Positions 41,730-51,323 of a stretch of DNA of 64,000 bases are shown piece by piece (position 1 is the stretch's first letter; each line of letters opens with the position of its first letter). The notes below the pieces were generated by a model, which saw only the letters and a list, made by a program, of their open reading frames with translations, searched no databases and was not told where the DNA came from. Origin of the DNA: UBA4781 sp963674975. GTDB lineage: Bacteria > Chloroflexota > Anaerolineae > Anaerolineales > Anaerolineaceae. The translations under genes and the position numbers were made by a program. Location: contig OY771913.1 of NCBI GenBank assembly GCA_963674975.1, positions 1,364,001-1,428,000 on the forward strand, given 5' to 3'.

Positions 41730-44341
41730 TGCACAATTACCTCGACCTGCGATCCCTGATGTGTTTTACTCACCTCGATCCGCGCCGGAAAAGCATCTTT
41801 CAATTCTTCAAGGTGCGTAATGACCAGGATCTTTTTGAAATCAGGGCGGATCATATTGATGGCTTCGATCAATTTCTGCCGTCCTTCCGCGTCCTGACTT
41901 CCGAACCCTTCATCAATGACAAGCATCTGCAGGCGGGCGCCCGCGCGCTGTGCCAGCACCTTCGAGAGTGCAAGCCGTACCGCGAAATTTATGCGGAACA
42001 TCTCCCCACCGGAGTACAAATCATAGGGGCGCTGCACTCCCTCGGCATCATTGATAAGAATATCCAGTACCTGCATTTTATCATCCCGCTTCTTATCTTT
42101 ATATTCGCGTTCGGTCTCAAAACGCACGCTCATGGCACCGGACGAAAGCTTCGACAGTATCTCATTTGCCTGCATCTGCATCTGCGGCAGCGCTTCTTCC
42201 ATAAGCAGCGCCTGCACACCATTCCTTCCAAAAGCTTTTTCGATCAAAGAGAGATTTACCAGTCCCTTTGAAATATCTTTCATTTCAGAATGCAGGTTTT
42301 TCTTACGTTCCTTCTGGGTCTTGATCACCGCCAGCAGCTGCATTGCCCCACCCACCACCGTTCTTTGCTGATTCTCTTCTTCGATCAATTCATGCAAACG
42401 GTTCTCGATCTTTTCCAGATCGGGCAGCTGTTCTTCTGCCTGCTGAAAGCGAGGTTCCAGTCCTGCCACTTTTTCCTTCAGTGATCGAATTTCCTGTCTG
42501 GCTGCCTTCTGCTGGGAGCGCAGTGTTTCTATTTCCCTGCGCAGCGGCTCTAACCGGCTGGCAGCGATCAGAGATTGCTGGTGCTTCTGTTCCACTTCTC
42601 TGCTGGCTTGCTCCTGTTTTCGATACGACTCATGCAGTGCCGCATCGTACCCCAATTTTTCTACTGCTTCTGAAAAAGAAGCTTCCTGAATACGAAGATC
42701 ACCGGCAAATGATCTCTTCTCCAAGCTATCTTTGACCTTTTCTAGATCCAACGCGCCCTCTTTCTTCCAGCCCGCGACTTCCTGCTCAACACGGTCCAGC
42801 TCTTTTTCAAGAACGCCAAGGTCGCGTTCCACCACACGAAAACGCTGCATCCGTCTATCCACATCTGCAAGCTGTTTTTCGAGAGCAGTAATTTCATTCT
42901 GGATTTCTACCAGACCCGCTTCATTCTTATGAAATGCATCTGCGTCCTGCTTCCCTTCTTCTTTGATCTCGCGAACGACTTTCTGGCGGTGCTCTTCACT
43001 TAATGATTGACCGCACAGAGGACAGGTAGAACCCTTTTCTTCCTGCAGGCGATCCATGCGCTCTTTGAGCTTCTGCATATGGTTGCGCAGGGTGGTATTC
43101 TCTGCCAGCAGGGCGCTCCTTTGCGATGTCTTTTCATCAAATTGTGCTTTCAGGTTAACCTGATCCTCAGCTTCTTTCTGTAATTCCTGGAACTCATCCG
43201 ATAGCTGACTTTTCTTCTTTTTCAGGTCTGCTGCGTTTACTTCCATCTGCTGTGCTTTTTTCTTTTCATTTTCCAGTGAAAGCATCTCCTGCTTCAGACG
43301 GCTTTCTTCCACAGCAACCGATTTTTCTACTGCCGCCTGTTTTTGCTGCAGGTCGTAAAAACGAGCAGACAGGGCATCAAGTTCCTGCAGCTTTTCTTTT
43401 ACAGCGGTTCGCTTCTGAAAATCCTGCTCGATCTGTTCCGATGTATCCAGCACCTGCAGCAGGGTTTGCTCTTCCGATTCGCGCTCGCCGATCTGCTTTA
43501 CAAGCTGCTGATCAAGTTCTCTCTTTGAATCGAGCTTTGCTCTCAATTCATCCATTGTCTTGCGCTGTTCTTGCAGTAGATCAAGCACTTTTCGGGCTTG
43601 ATCGTTTTGCTGTTGCTGTTCTTTGCGCCGTGATTCCAGATCAGACAACTTTTCTTTTGCCTGCTTTAAAGCTTCTTTACGCTCTTCTTCCTGCGCAAGT
43701 TCATCTTCGATCTCCTGCAAAGAAGCATCCAGGATTTTCTGGCTGCTTTCAAGGCTGCGCCGCGCTTCTCTGGCGGCATCCTGATAATGCTCCCAGAGGT
43801 CCATCCCCAAGATCCCTGCCAGGATCTCCTTGCGCTGCATGGAGTTCTTCTGCGTGAATTCATCCGCTTTCCCCTGTAAAAAGAAAGAAGCATTAATGAA
43901 GGTATCGTAATCCATGTGCAGCGTTTGATCGATCAGAGCCTGGGTTTCCACTATACCTTTTCCGGTGAGCACTTTCCATTCTTCATCTTTACTCATGATC
44001 TGGAATTCGAGGATGGTAGGCTGCGATTTCGTCTTGATGCGCTGCGGATCTTTCGGATCACTTTCATAGATCGTGCGCGCTTTCAAGCGCTGGATGCGGT
44101 AGAGGGCATTCTCATATAAAAATTGAAAGACCACTTCCGCTTCTTTGCAGCGATTATTGATCACTCCTTCGTCATTACGGCGTGCTTTTCCAAACAAAAC
44201 CCAGGTGATCGCATCCAGCAGTGAAGATTTCCCCGCACCGTTATTCCCAGAGATACAGGCAATATCAAAATCGCTAAAAGAAAGCTCCACCGGTTCTTTA
44301 TATGAAAGAAATCCGCGTATATTCAGCTTTACAGGGATCAT
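41726..44341 (-). CDS. sbcC: SbcC (Rad50-like) ATPase of the SbcCD nuclease
   Basis: This is an 871-residue SMC-like protein. Walker A GNNGAGKSSLLDAI is at about 32-45; long coiled coils rich in Glu, Lys and Gln follow to each side of a zinc hook STCPLCGQSL (Cys 440 and 443); the C-terminal part has the signature SGGEMFRINFAVRLALSK and Walker B MLVIDEGFGSQD. With SbcD it opens hairpins and processes DNA ends. Its ATG overlaps the sbcD stop (ATGA). Confidence 0.95.
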   Translation of the reverse strand: MIPVKLNIRGFLSYKEPVELSFSDFDIACISGNNGAGKSSLLDAITWVLFGKARRNDEGVINNRCKEAEVVFQFLYENALYRIQRLKARTIYESDPKDPQRIKTKSQPTILEFQIMSKDEEWKVLTGKGIVETQALIDQTLHMDYDTFINASFFLQGKADEFTQKNSMQRKEILAGILGMDLWEHYQDAAREARRSLESSQKILDASLQEIEDELAQEEERKEALKQAKEKLSDLESRRKEQQQQNDQARKVLDLLQEQRKTMDELRAKLDSKRELDQQLVKQIGERESEEQTLLQVLDTSEQIEQDFQKRTAVKEKLQELDALSARFYDLQQKQAAVEKSVAVEESRLKQEMLSLENEKKKAQQMEVNAADLKKKKSQLSDEFQELQKEAEDQVNLKAQFDEKTSQRSALLAENTTLRNHMQKLKERMDRLQEEKGSTCPLCGQSLSEEHRQKVVREIKEEGKQDADAFHKNEAGLVEIQNEITALEKQLADVDRRMQRFRVVERDLGVLEKELDRVEQEVAGWKKEGALDLEKVKDSLEKRSFAGDLRIQEASFSEAVEKLGYDAALHESYRKQEQASREVEQKHQQSLIAASRLEPLRREIETLRSQQKAARQEIRSLKEKVAGLEPRFQQAEEQLPDLEKIENRLHELIEEENQQRTVVGGAMQLLAVIKTQKERKKNLHSEMKDISKGLVNLSLIEKAFGRNGVQALLMEEALPQMQMQANEILSKLSSGAMSVRFETEREYKDKKRDDKMQVLDILINDAEGVQRPYDLYSGGEMFRINFAVRLALSKVLAQRAGARLQMLVIDEGFGSQDAEGRQKLIEAINMIRPDFKKILVITHLEELKDAFPARIEVSKTHQGSQVEVIVQ

Positions 44342-45621
44342 GCGTCTTTCTCTCCAGATTTCAATTCCTTCAGCAGTTCTTCCGTGGTTCCTTTGCGATC
44401 ATACATATTCATGATAGCTGCCGCCATGCGCTGCAGTTCTTTTACCTGACCTTCATCATCGATATGGATGGATTTCCAATATACATCGAGCAGATCAATG
44501 GGCGAGGTTTGTGCCAGCTTCATCTCTTCTGAAAGCTGCACTCTCGCTCCACTGTATGGGTTGCGCTCAAGATAAAATTCAAAAGCGCCATCCGCATATT
44601 CACGAATGGGGCGTTCATCGATCAACGGCTCCCATTTGCGCGGGTAGTGCAGACGCAGCCGGTATACTGCATCCTTTATTTCTGCCTGCGGCAGCATCCG
44701 CTTTATGATCGTATCGGTGATATCATCCTGTTCCTCAAGTTCGATCTCTGTTGCCAGGAATTTTCTTCCACGCAGAGGGTGAAATGTATAGGAGGTTTTC
44801 TTGCGTTCGACATCTGCCAGCACAAAGCCTTTGGTGTCATCCATCTCCCCAAAATTCATCTTTTCAATTGACCCGGCGTAAACCACCGGGGGATAATGAC
44901 CGGTATTCAGATCTTGAAATTTATGAATATGCCCCAGGGCTACATAATCGAGTCGTTCATCTTTCAGAACTCCGGGAGGAATGATCAGATCGCGCCCCAG
45001 CATCACGCTGCGTTCGCTGCTGAAAACCGCCCCACCCACCGAGATATGCGCCGTCAGTACAGCAGGCAGAGAGGGATCCAGCTCTTGCTTGAGATTTTCT
45101 ATGATCTGAATAACCGTATCTTCGATCTCCGTGTGCACCTCGTCAAGCGATTTTCCCAGGGTTTCCATATATGCCAGCAATCCCGAATGCGATATCCAGG
45201 GCAGTCCGATCACCTGCACGGGTAATCCGTTCAAGTCTTCCGGCTTCAGTAAACATGGCTCACGAACAACATAAGTGTTGGGAATAGCCAGGGTCTCGAA
45301 CTCCTGCATGGCATGCGCACGACCAGCAGCTGGAGAGAAATCATGATTCCCCACCACCAGTATGGTAAAAATACCCGCCTGCGATAATCTCAGAATGCGC
45401 GCTTCCCATTCACGCTGAAAGGTGGGAGCAGGCAGTTGATTGCGATATGCATCACCCGAAAAAATGACGAGTTCTGCTTTTTCTGCAACGGCAGTTTCGA
45501 TGATGGTATCCAGCGCATGCAAAAAATCCAGAGAGCGCAAAGGCAATCCGCTCTGCGGATCGCGGCGTCCCTGGCGGACCATATCGATATGAGCATCAGA
45601 GAAATGCAGGATCTTGACCAT
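44338..45621 (-). CDS. sbcD: SbcD (Mre11-like) exonuclease
   Basis: The protein has 427 residues and the calcineurin-like phosphoesterase motifs in order: ILHFSDAHIDM (metal Asp and His), FSGDAYRNQ, LVVGNHDFSP (catalytic His), LTAHISVGG and ALGHIHKFQ. This is the nuclease subunit of SbcCD. It leads a four-gene unit sbcD-sbcC-GT-GT in which each junction overlaps by four bases. Confidence 0.95.
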   Translation of the reverse strand: MVKILHFSDAHIDMVRQGRRDPQSGLPLRSLDFLHALDTIIETAVAEKAELVIFSGDAYRNQLPAPTFQREWEARILRLSQAGIFTILVVGNHDFSPAAGRAHAMQEFETLAIPNTYVVREPCLLKPEDLNGLPVQVIGLPWISHSGLLAYMETLGKSLDEVHTEIEDTVIQIIENLKQELDPSLPAVLTAHISVGGAVFSSERSVMLGRDLIIPPGVLKDERLDYVALGHIHKFQDLNTGHYPPVVYAGSIEKMNFGEMDDTKGFVLADVERKKTSYTFHPLRGRKFLATEIELEEQDDITDTIIKRMLPQAEIKDAVYRLRLHYPRKWEPLIDERPIREYADGAFEFYLERNPYSGARVQLSEEMKLAQTSPIDLLDVYWKSIHIDDEGQVKELQRMAAAIMNMYDRKGTTEELLKELKSGEKDA

Positions 45622-45770
45622 AGTCTTTATTTATCTAATTGTACTTGTTTGAAATTAGTTTTTCGAGGAAATGGAACGTATAATGCCCCCTCTCAATCTC
45701 CCCCATGCTCCGCATAGGGAAGAAGTAATAACCTCGGTATGTTAGGAACGCACCCTACTACTTTTTCTCT

Positions 45771-47066
45771 TTATGGATAAATCCCCAGCGTGTTCAAATC
45801 CTCAATGCAGGGTTCAAAATCAGGGTGGTAGTTCAGGCAGAGCATGAAATCGTCAATCGCTCCCTCCTGATCACCAAGCGCGACTTTCGCCTTCCCGCGC
45901 CAGTAATAGCTCTCTTCCAACGCCGGTTCATCATCTACTACCGTCCCTATAGCATTGTTGGTTGCCAGATCGATCACATCCTGATAGCGCGCCATGTAGT
46001 AGTACGCATAGTAAGGTCCCGTTTCATACCACAGAATACGGTAGGGGCGGATGGTGTTATCTTCAGGCAGGGCATTATAAGCAGTAAAAGCCTGGTCATA
46101 GGCATCGGCTGCCCCACTGTAATCACGCAGATACACCAGATTGGTACCATAGTTATACAGGGCAAAGAATTGGAAAATTCCTTCGTGTGAATAGATCTCA
46201 TCGATGGCTAGCTGCGCCGCGAGCTGATAATTCGTTTCTTCATTGATGGATTTACCCAGAATATTCAGAACATCGTTGCGTTTGTTTTCAGGATAAACAA
46301 CAATATAGGTGTAATTAAAAGACTGCCATTCATCCAGCAGGTCAGCGTAGGGCTGATCGAAATTTTCATTAAAGAGAGAATCCTGTGCGATAAAAGAAGA
46401 TGTCGCATCGTTATAACCGGTAAGCAGTTGATAATGCCCCATCCAGGTTATGCGGTAGGTGATATCACGATTGTAGATACCCTTTTCAACGATCACCGGT
46501 ATTCCATTCGCGATCAGTCGTTTCAAGATCTGCAGATCACCACCCACACGGGTGAGTGCTTCCAGATCTGTCTGCGTCTGGACGTAATCAACCAGTTGAT
46601 AAGGCATAACCGCTTTATCATATTGATAGGGCTTTACCACATGCGCCACATCGTCGTGAGTACCCTCCCAGCCCCAAAAAGAGAGAGCCATAGCCAAATT
46701 GGCGGGTCCGCAGTAATTCCAGCGATTATGCTGTGAAAAATAAGCAGCTCCTTCCAGTTCAATAAACTGGGGTAAAGAAGGTGAAGGCGGTGTGGGGGAA
46801 CCAAGGTCCTGCGTTGGTTCCGCATCCATTGTTTCTAAAGGAGTGGGGGTAACTACGACCGGTTCTGGCAGTCCCTGCGTGCTTTCGCCGGGAGCTGAAA
46901 AAGCCACATCTTCGGGAGGATTTAGCCGAACCTTCACCCAATTCCAAACCTGCGTAATATGCCAGCCGACCCATTCCTGCACGCGTTCATTGAAAACCAG
47001 CACTACCCCCAGAACGATCAAAAGACATGCGATCAGAATCAGAATATTCCTGCTTTTTTTAGACAT
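45771..47066 (-). CDS. Membrane-anchored C39-like peptidase with C-terminal helical repeats
   Basis: The protein has 431 residues. Residues ~8-25 form a single TM helix (signal anchor), then a Pro/Thr-rich linker. A papain-like C39 domain begins at ~100: NRWNYCGPANLAMALSFWGW (catalytic Cys119), MGHYQLLTGYND (His211, Asp at about 220). The C-terminal 180 residues look like tetratricopeptide-type helices (YYWRGKAKVALGDQEGAIDDF). It is exposed outside the membrane. No bacteriocin exporter is nearby, so a role in peptide or wall processing is likelier. TATAAT lies exactly six bases before the ATG, with no Shine-Dalgarno: a leaderless mRNA candidate. Confidence 0.87.
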   Translation of the reverse strand: MSKKSRNILILIACLLIVLGVVLVFNERVQEWVGWHITQVWNWVKVRLNPPEDVAFSAPGESTQGLPEPVVVTPTPLETMDAEPTQDLGSPTPPSPSLPQFIELEGAAYFSQHNRWNYCGPANLAMALSFWGWEGTHDDVAHVVKPYQYDKAVMPYQLVDYVQTQTDLEALTRVGGDLQILKRLIANGIPVIVEKGIYNRDITYRITWMGHYQLLTGYNDATSSFIAQDSLFNENFDQPYADLLDEWQSFNYTYIVVYPENKRNDVLNILGKSINEETNYQLAAQLAIDEIYSHEGIFQFFALYNYGTNLVYLRDYSGAADAYDQAFTAYNALPEDNTIRPYRILWYETGPYYAYYYMARYQDVIDLATNNAIGTVVDDEPALEESYYWRGKAKVALGDQEGAIDDFMLCLNYHPDFEPCIEDLNTLGIYP

Positions 47067-47109
47067 GCCGGCATTATAACCTAAGTGTTTCTTAATGCCG
47101 ATAATTTTT

Positions 47110-48339
47110 TTATATCTCTGCTTTTTTATGAATTATCTTTTTGAATTTTGCCGGGGTGACATTTTCAATAAGATAGCGCTGACAGTTTTGAAATCTGGTA
47201 AAGGCAAGGAGCTGCTCCTGCAAGCCAGTTTTCAATGCATCGTCAGGTTGAACACCTGCTTCGAACTTCAAATGATGGATGAGGAATGTTTTTTCCTTGC
47301 GATCGGCTTTTGCATCCATTCTGCCGATAAAACGATCTTTCCAGAACAACGGGATGGCAAAATACCCGAATTTCCTCTGCTCCGGTTTGAGATAACATTC
47401 CAACGCATAATCGAAATTGAAAAAAGTTTTCATACGCTCTCGCTGAATGCAGAAATTATCAAACGGAGAGAGGATAAACACTTTATTATTCTCGGCTAAA
47501 ATCTTTTCACTAAACTCCAACGTTTCCGGAAGCAGATAGTAATTCAGTTCTTTTCCATTCACCTTTACAAGAACGGGGAGAACTTCTTGCGCAGAACACA
47601 TATCCTGCAGTGCCTGTACAATGACCTTCTTTTCTGCGATCCGCAGATGATCTACGATCTCCCTTTCACTGGCGATCCCATACGCTTTTAAAGCGCGTAC
47701 AACTAAAAACCTGCCGAGTTCTTCATCTGTGGGCATACTCGTATCCACCCAACCCGGAAGCACTCTTTCGGGTAGATCATACACCTTTTGAAAATTCTTG
47801 CGCTCCACTACCATCAGTTTCCCCTGCCATAAGAGCAGTTCCAGTGCTACCTTTACCGGTCGCCAATCCCACCAGGTTCCACGATAGTGTTCCCCCTCTG
47901 AAACAAAATCTCTGGATGCCAGAGGACCTTCTTCACGAATGCGCTGCAGGGTCGGTTCCAGAATATCTCCATATTTCTCTAATCGAGATCTTGCCCAGGT
48001 ACCGTAAGGACTGCAAAAGCGTTCTTTGTATGGTAAGGAATAACGATAATCGGTCATAGGGAGGTACGACATGGCATGTCCCCAGTATTCGAAAATGCTC
48101 TTCTGCTCTTTTTGCGCCGCGTGCAGATCGCGGCTCTGATAGTGCGGCATGCGGGTCCAGAGCGTGTGGTGGTGCGCCCGGTTTATCACGCTGATGGTAT
48201 CGATCTGCACATAGCCTAATTTTTCAACAATGGAAGCTACGGCGTTTTCACCAGATGAATTTTGAACGATCGTATCCATCAATTGAGATCGAATCATGAT
48301 ATTGCGTGCCGTCCGGTCATCGACTATCTGTTTATTCAC
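47110..48339 (-). CDS. Winged-helix DNA glycosylase, AlkX/YcaQ-like (HTH_42)
   Basis: The start GTG at 48339 has GAGG six bases upstream; the longer TTG reading at 48351 has none. The product has 409 residues. GYVQIDTISVINRAHHHTLWTR is the signature with the QxD catalytic motif of the E. coli YcaQ (AlkX) branch; the winged-helix part includes FVSEGEHYRGTWWDW and the C-terminal beta domain LSPFDNFCIQRERM. Such enzymes excise alkylated bases and unhook interstrand crosslinks. Confidence 0.9.
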   Translation of the reverse strand: MNKQIVDDRTARNIMIRSQLMDTIVQNSSGENAVASIVEKLGYVQIDTISVINRAHHHTLWTRMPHYQSRDLHAAQKEQKSIFEYWGHAMSYLPMTDYRYSLPYKERFCSPYGTWARSRLEKYGDILEPTLQRIREEGPLASRDFVSEGEHYRGTWWDWRPVKVALELLLWQGKLMVVERKNFQKVYDLPERVLPGWVDTSMPTDEELGRFLVVRALKAYGIASEREIVDHLRIAEKKVIVQALQDMCSAQEVLPVLVKVNGKELNYYLLPETLEFSEKILAENNKVFILSPFDNFCIQRERMKTFFNFDYALECYLKPEQRKFGYFAIPLFWKDRFIGRMDAKADRKEKTFLIHHLKFEAGVQPDDALKTGLQEQLLAFTRFQNCQRYLIENVTPAKFKKIIHKKAEI

Positions 48340-48390
48340 TCTGTACCTCAATTAGAATATATTTTCTATATAAAGTACATTATATATTAA

Positions 48391-48420
48391 AAAGAGGTCA
48401 TTTTGAAAAATGACCTCTTT
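48391..48420 (-). terminator. Terminator after the DUF2179 gene
   Basis: A perfect 14-bp inverted repeat (AAAGAGGTCATTTT / AAAATGACCTCTTT) has a 2-base centre; a T-run follows on the minus strand. Confidence 0.85.
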
Positions 48421-48443
48421 CCCATTTACTTCCTTTATATCGT

Positions 48444-48980
48444 TTATCTTCTCTGATCACCCCAATAACCACGGTGAAGCGGCTGTACATCACGGGAGGT
48501 GATGAACGCATCGGGGTCAATGCTGGTGATCATGGCTTTAATCTTTTCCATATCTTTCCGTTCAAAAGCCAATTCGAGCATGGTGACCGACCCATCTTTT
48601 CCACGCGCTGGTATCTCGGTAACCGCATAGCCTGCTCCACGCAGCGCTTCAGCCAGTTCAGAACCACGATTAGAGCTGATAATGGTGAAGAACATATGCC
48701 CCATCGCCATTTTCTTTTCCAGGTCAATGCCAACCACCGTACCCGTGGCAAAACCAATACTGTAAGCCGCGATCTTCAACGGATTGGTAAGATCAGCCAT
48801 GACCCATCCGATGGAGATCACAAACAACATCGATGTTGCCACCCCCAATATCCAGGCGATCACTTTCTTACCTCTCAATACCGAGATCATGCGTACGGTA
48901 TCTATCGCGATAGAAAGAACACGAATCGAAAAGATTCCCAGAGCCGATAACAAGTTCTCCGAGTCAAAAAGAAATTCCAT
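48444..48980 (-). CDS. UPF0316/DUF2179-type membrane protein
   Basis: The protein has 178 residues. Three hydrophobic helices lie in residues ~10-90 (FSIRVLSIAIDTVRMISVLRG, VIAWILGVATSMLFVISIGW, IAAYSIGFATGTVVGI). The C-terminal soluble part, with RGAGYAVTEIPARGKDGS and PDAFITSRDV, matches the DUF2179 domain. In other proteins DUF2179 domains appear to bind small ligands or nucleotides; the function here is unknown. It follows glgP by 12 bases. Confidence 0.88.
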   Translation of the reverse strand: MEFLFDSENLLSALGIFSIRVLSIAIDTVRMISVLRGKKVIAWILGVATSMLFVISIGWVMADLTNPLKIAAYSIGFATGTVVGIDLEKKMAMGHMFFTIISSNRGSELAEALRGAGYAVTEIPARGKDGSVTMLELAFERKDMEKIKAMITSIDPDAFITSRDVQPLHRGYWGDQRR

Positions 48981-48992
48981 TACACACCTAAC

Positions 48993-51149
48993 CTAATTCT
49001 TATCCTCATTCTGCATAGCAGGGAAATACATTTCCTGCATATACTCTCGCAGCATGCGCCGTGTGCTGAATTTTGGAGCACAGGAGCTGATGCTCTCTTT
49101 GATCTTGGCAACCCACTGTTCCGAGAAATCACCCATGGTGCGGGTTTGATAGTACAGCGGTACCAATTCATCTTCAAGGATATGATACATGCTTTCTACA
49201 TCTTTTTTATCCTGCTCGTTGGGATCCTCATAATCGTTGTCATCACCGATAGCCCAGCCGTTCTTTCCGTTATACCCTTCACACCACCAGCCATCCAGAA
49301 CCGAGAAGTTCAGGGTTCCATTTAACGCGGCTTTCATTCCGGATGTGCCGGAGGCTTCATTGGGTCGACGCGGTGTATTCATCCATACATCCACACCCTG
49401 AACCATCAGGTGTGCAATGTTCAGATCATAATCTTCCAGGAACACTATGCGACCCTGAGAACGCGGGTCTTTAGCAGCGCGGTAGACCTGCTGGATGAGC
49501 AGTTTGCCGGGTTCATCAGCCGGGTGAGCCTTACCGGCAAAGATCAACTGCACCGGCATGTCTTCACGAGTGATGAGTTTCAATAGACGGTCATAATCAG
49601 AAAGGATCAGGTTTGCCCGTTTATAGGTGGCAAAACGGCGCGCGAAGCCAATTGTAAGAGAATACTGGTCCAACAGCACCCCTTCGGCAATTACCTGAGA
49701 GGATTGGTGTTTTCCCGATGACCAATGCATACGCGCAGATTCGATCGCGTAATTGATCAGCTTCCGCTTGAGATGCCGGCGGATATCCCAGATCTCGATA
49801 TCAGGAATGAGGTCCACGCGCTTCCATAATTCTTCATCGTCCATGTTATCGTACCAGCTCACACCCAGATAGCGGTCAAACAGCAGACGCATGCGGCGCG
49901 CCAGCCATGAATTGATATGGATGCCATTGGTGATCGATCCGATGGGAACCTCATCCACCTTCTTATCAGGCCACAAGAAATTCCACATTTCGCGAGCTAC
50001 TTCACCGTGCAGTTTTGATACACCGTTGGTACGTTCTGAGAGCTTGATCGCCAGAACAGGCATACTGAACGTTTCGCCCCATGATTGGGTTTGTTTTCCC
50101 AGTTCAACGAACTGCTCACGCGTCAATCCCAGATCACTCCACATGGTTGGGAAATATTTATCGATCAACCATAATGGAAATTGATCATTGCCTGCTGGTA
50201 CCGGGGTATGCGTGGTAAAGACATTGGTCTTTTTCACTTCTGCCGCAGCATCTTTGAAAGACATGCCTTCTTTCATCTTTTCGCGAACCCGTTCGAGGGT
50301 TAAAAAGGCGGAATGCCCTTCATTCATATGCCATACGGTGGGATTCTCACCCAGCTTTTTCAATAACTGTACACCGCCGCAGCCCAACAAAATTTCCTGA
50401 GAAATACGGATTTCCAGATCATTACTGTACAGTCTGGCGGTCATGTGCCGGTCATGCGCGCTATTTTTATCCACATTCGAATCCAACAGATAAAGAGGAA
50501 CTCTTCCGACCTGGATCATCCAGACGCGCGCATACACTTTTCGATCAGGCAGCTGCACTGAAATCGTCAGCGGTTTTCCTTTTTCATCTGTTAACGCAAT
50601 AATGGGCATCTCTTCAAAATTGAAATGGTAGTAAGAAGTCTCCTGCCAGCCATCTTCAGTTAATTTTTGAACAAAGTAGCCCTGGTGATAAATAAATCCC
50701 ACACCCATGAGAGGGATTCCCATATCACTGGCTTCTTTCAGATGGTCTCCAGAAAGGATGCCGAGCCCGCCGGCATAAAAAGGCATACACTCATGCAGCC
50801 CAAATTCGAAAGAAAAATAAGCTACTTTCCCTTTCAAAGCAGCAGGATATTCGCGGCTGCACCAGGTATCTTTTGCATCCATATATGCATCAAACTGCTG
50901 CATGACCGCATCATATTCTTCAAGATACATGCTGTCTTGAGCAGCCGATTTGAGCAGGTTCTGATCGATCGTATGCAAAAATTCAATCGGATTATGGTTC
51001 AGGGAGTCCCACAGGGGTCGATCCAGTTCAGAGAAAAGCCGCAGTGCAGAAGGATTCCATGCCCACCACAGGTTATATGCAAGTTCGCCAAGTCGATTAA
51101 TTTTTTGGGGAAAATGATAGTGATTGGGAAAGACCTTTTTATATGTCAT
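48993..51149 (-). CDS. glgP: Alpha-glucan phosphorylase (GlgP-like)
   Basis: The enzyme phosphorolyses glycogen or maltodextrin to glucose-1-phosphate using pyridoxal phosphate. The 718 residues are shorter than classic glycogen phosphorylase (about 800-850), as in the 'short' bacterial/archaeal type that starts with a DUF3417-like region: INRLGELAYNLWWAWNP, LWDSLNHNPIEFL. Catalytic part: HMNEGHSAF, FTTHTPVPAGNDQF, SITNGIHINSW, and EASGTSGMKAALNGTLN with the PLP Lys. It diverges from a beta-glucosidase gene. Confidence 0.94.
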   Translation of the reverse strand: MTYKKVFPNHYHFPQKINRLGELAYNLWWAWNPSALRLFSELDRPLWDSLNHNPIEFLHTIDQNLLKSAAQDSMYLEEYDAVMQQFDAYMDAKDTWCSREYPAALKGKVAYFSFEFGLHECMPFYAGGLGILSGDHLKEASDMGIPLMGVGFIYHQGYFVQKLTEDGWQETSYYHFNFEEMPIIALTDEKGKPLTISVQLPDRKVYARVWMIQVGRVPLYLLDSNVDKNSAHDRHMTARLYSNDLEIRISQEILLGCGGVQLLKKLGENPTVWHMNEGHSAFLTLERVREKMKEGMSFKDAAAEVKKTNVFTTHTPVPAGNDQFPLWLIDKYFPTMWSDLGLTREQFVELGKQTQSWGETFSMPVLAIKLSERTNGVSKLHGEVAREMWNFLWPDKKVDEVPIGSITNGIHINSWLARRMRLLFDRYLGVSWYDNMDDEELWKRVDLIPDIEIWDIRRHLKRKLINYAIESARMHWSSGKHQSSQVIAEGVLLDQYSLTIGFARRFATYKRANLILSDYDRLLKLITREDMPVQLIFAGKAHPADEPGKLLIQQVYRAAKDPRSQGRIVFLEDYDLNIAHLMVQGVDVWMNTPRRPNEASGTSGMKAALNGTLNFSVLDGWWCEGYNGKNGWAIGDDNDYEDPNEQDKKDVESMYHILEDELVPLYYQTRTMGDFSEQWVAKIKESISSCAPKFSTRRMLREYMQEMYFPAMQNEDKN

Positions 51150-51323
51150 CTTTTTTCCTTATTTAGAGTAATTCCTGCCCTGAAAGCAAGGCGGGATTAT
51201 ATCATGAATGCTTTTAAATTCTATCTTAAGTAACGCAATTCCTGATATGTGTCTCCAATCACAAATAGTATGACATCGCCTATAATTATCAAAAATACTC
51301 GGTTAAATCAACAGGAAGAGAAC

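Noticed and set aside
41474..42271. 265-codon plus-strand frame crossing the glycosyltransferase/sbcC junction
   Set aside because: It overlaps two real genes on the other strand and shows no motif.
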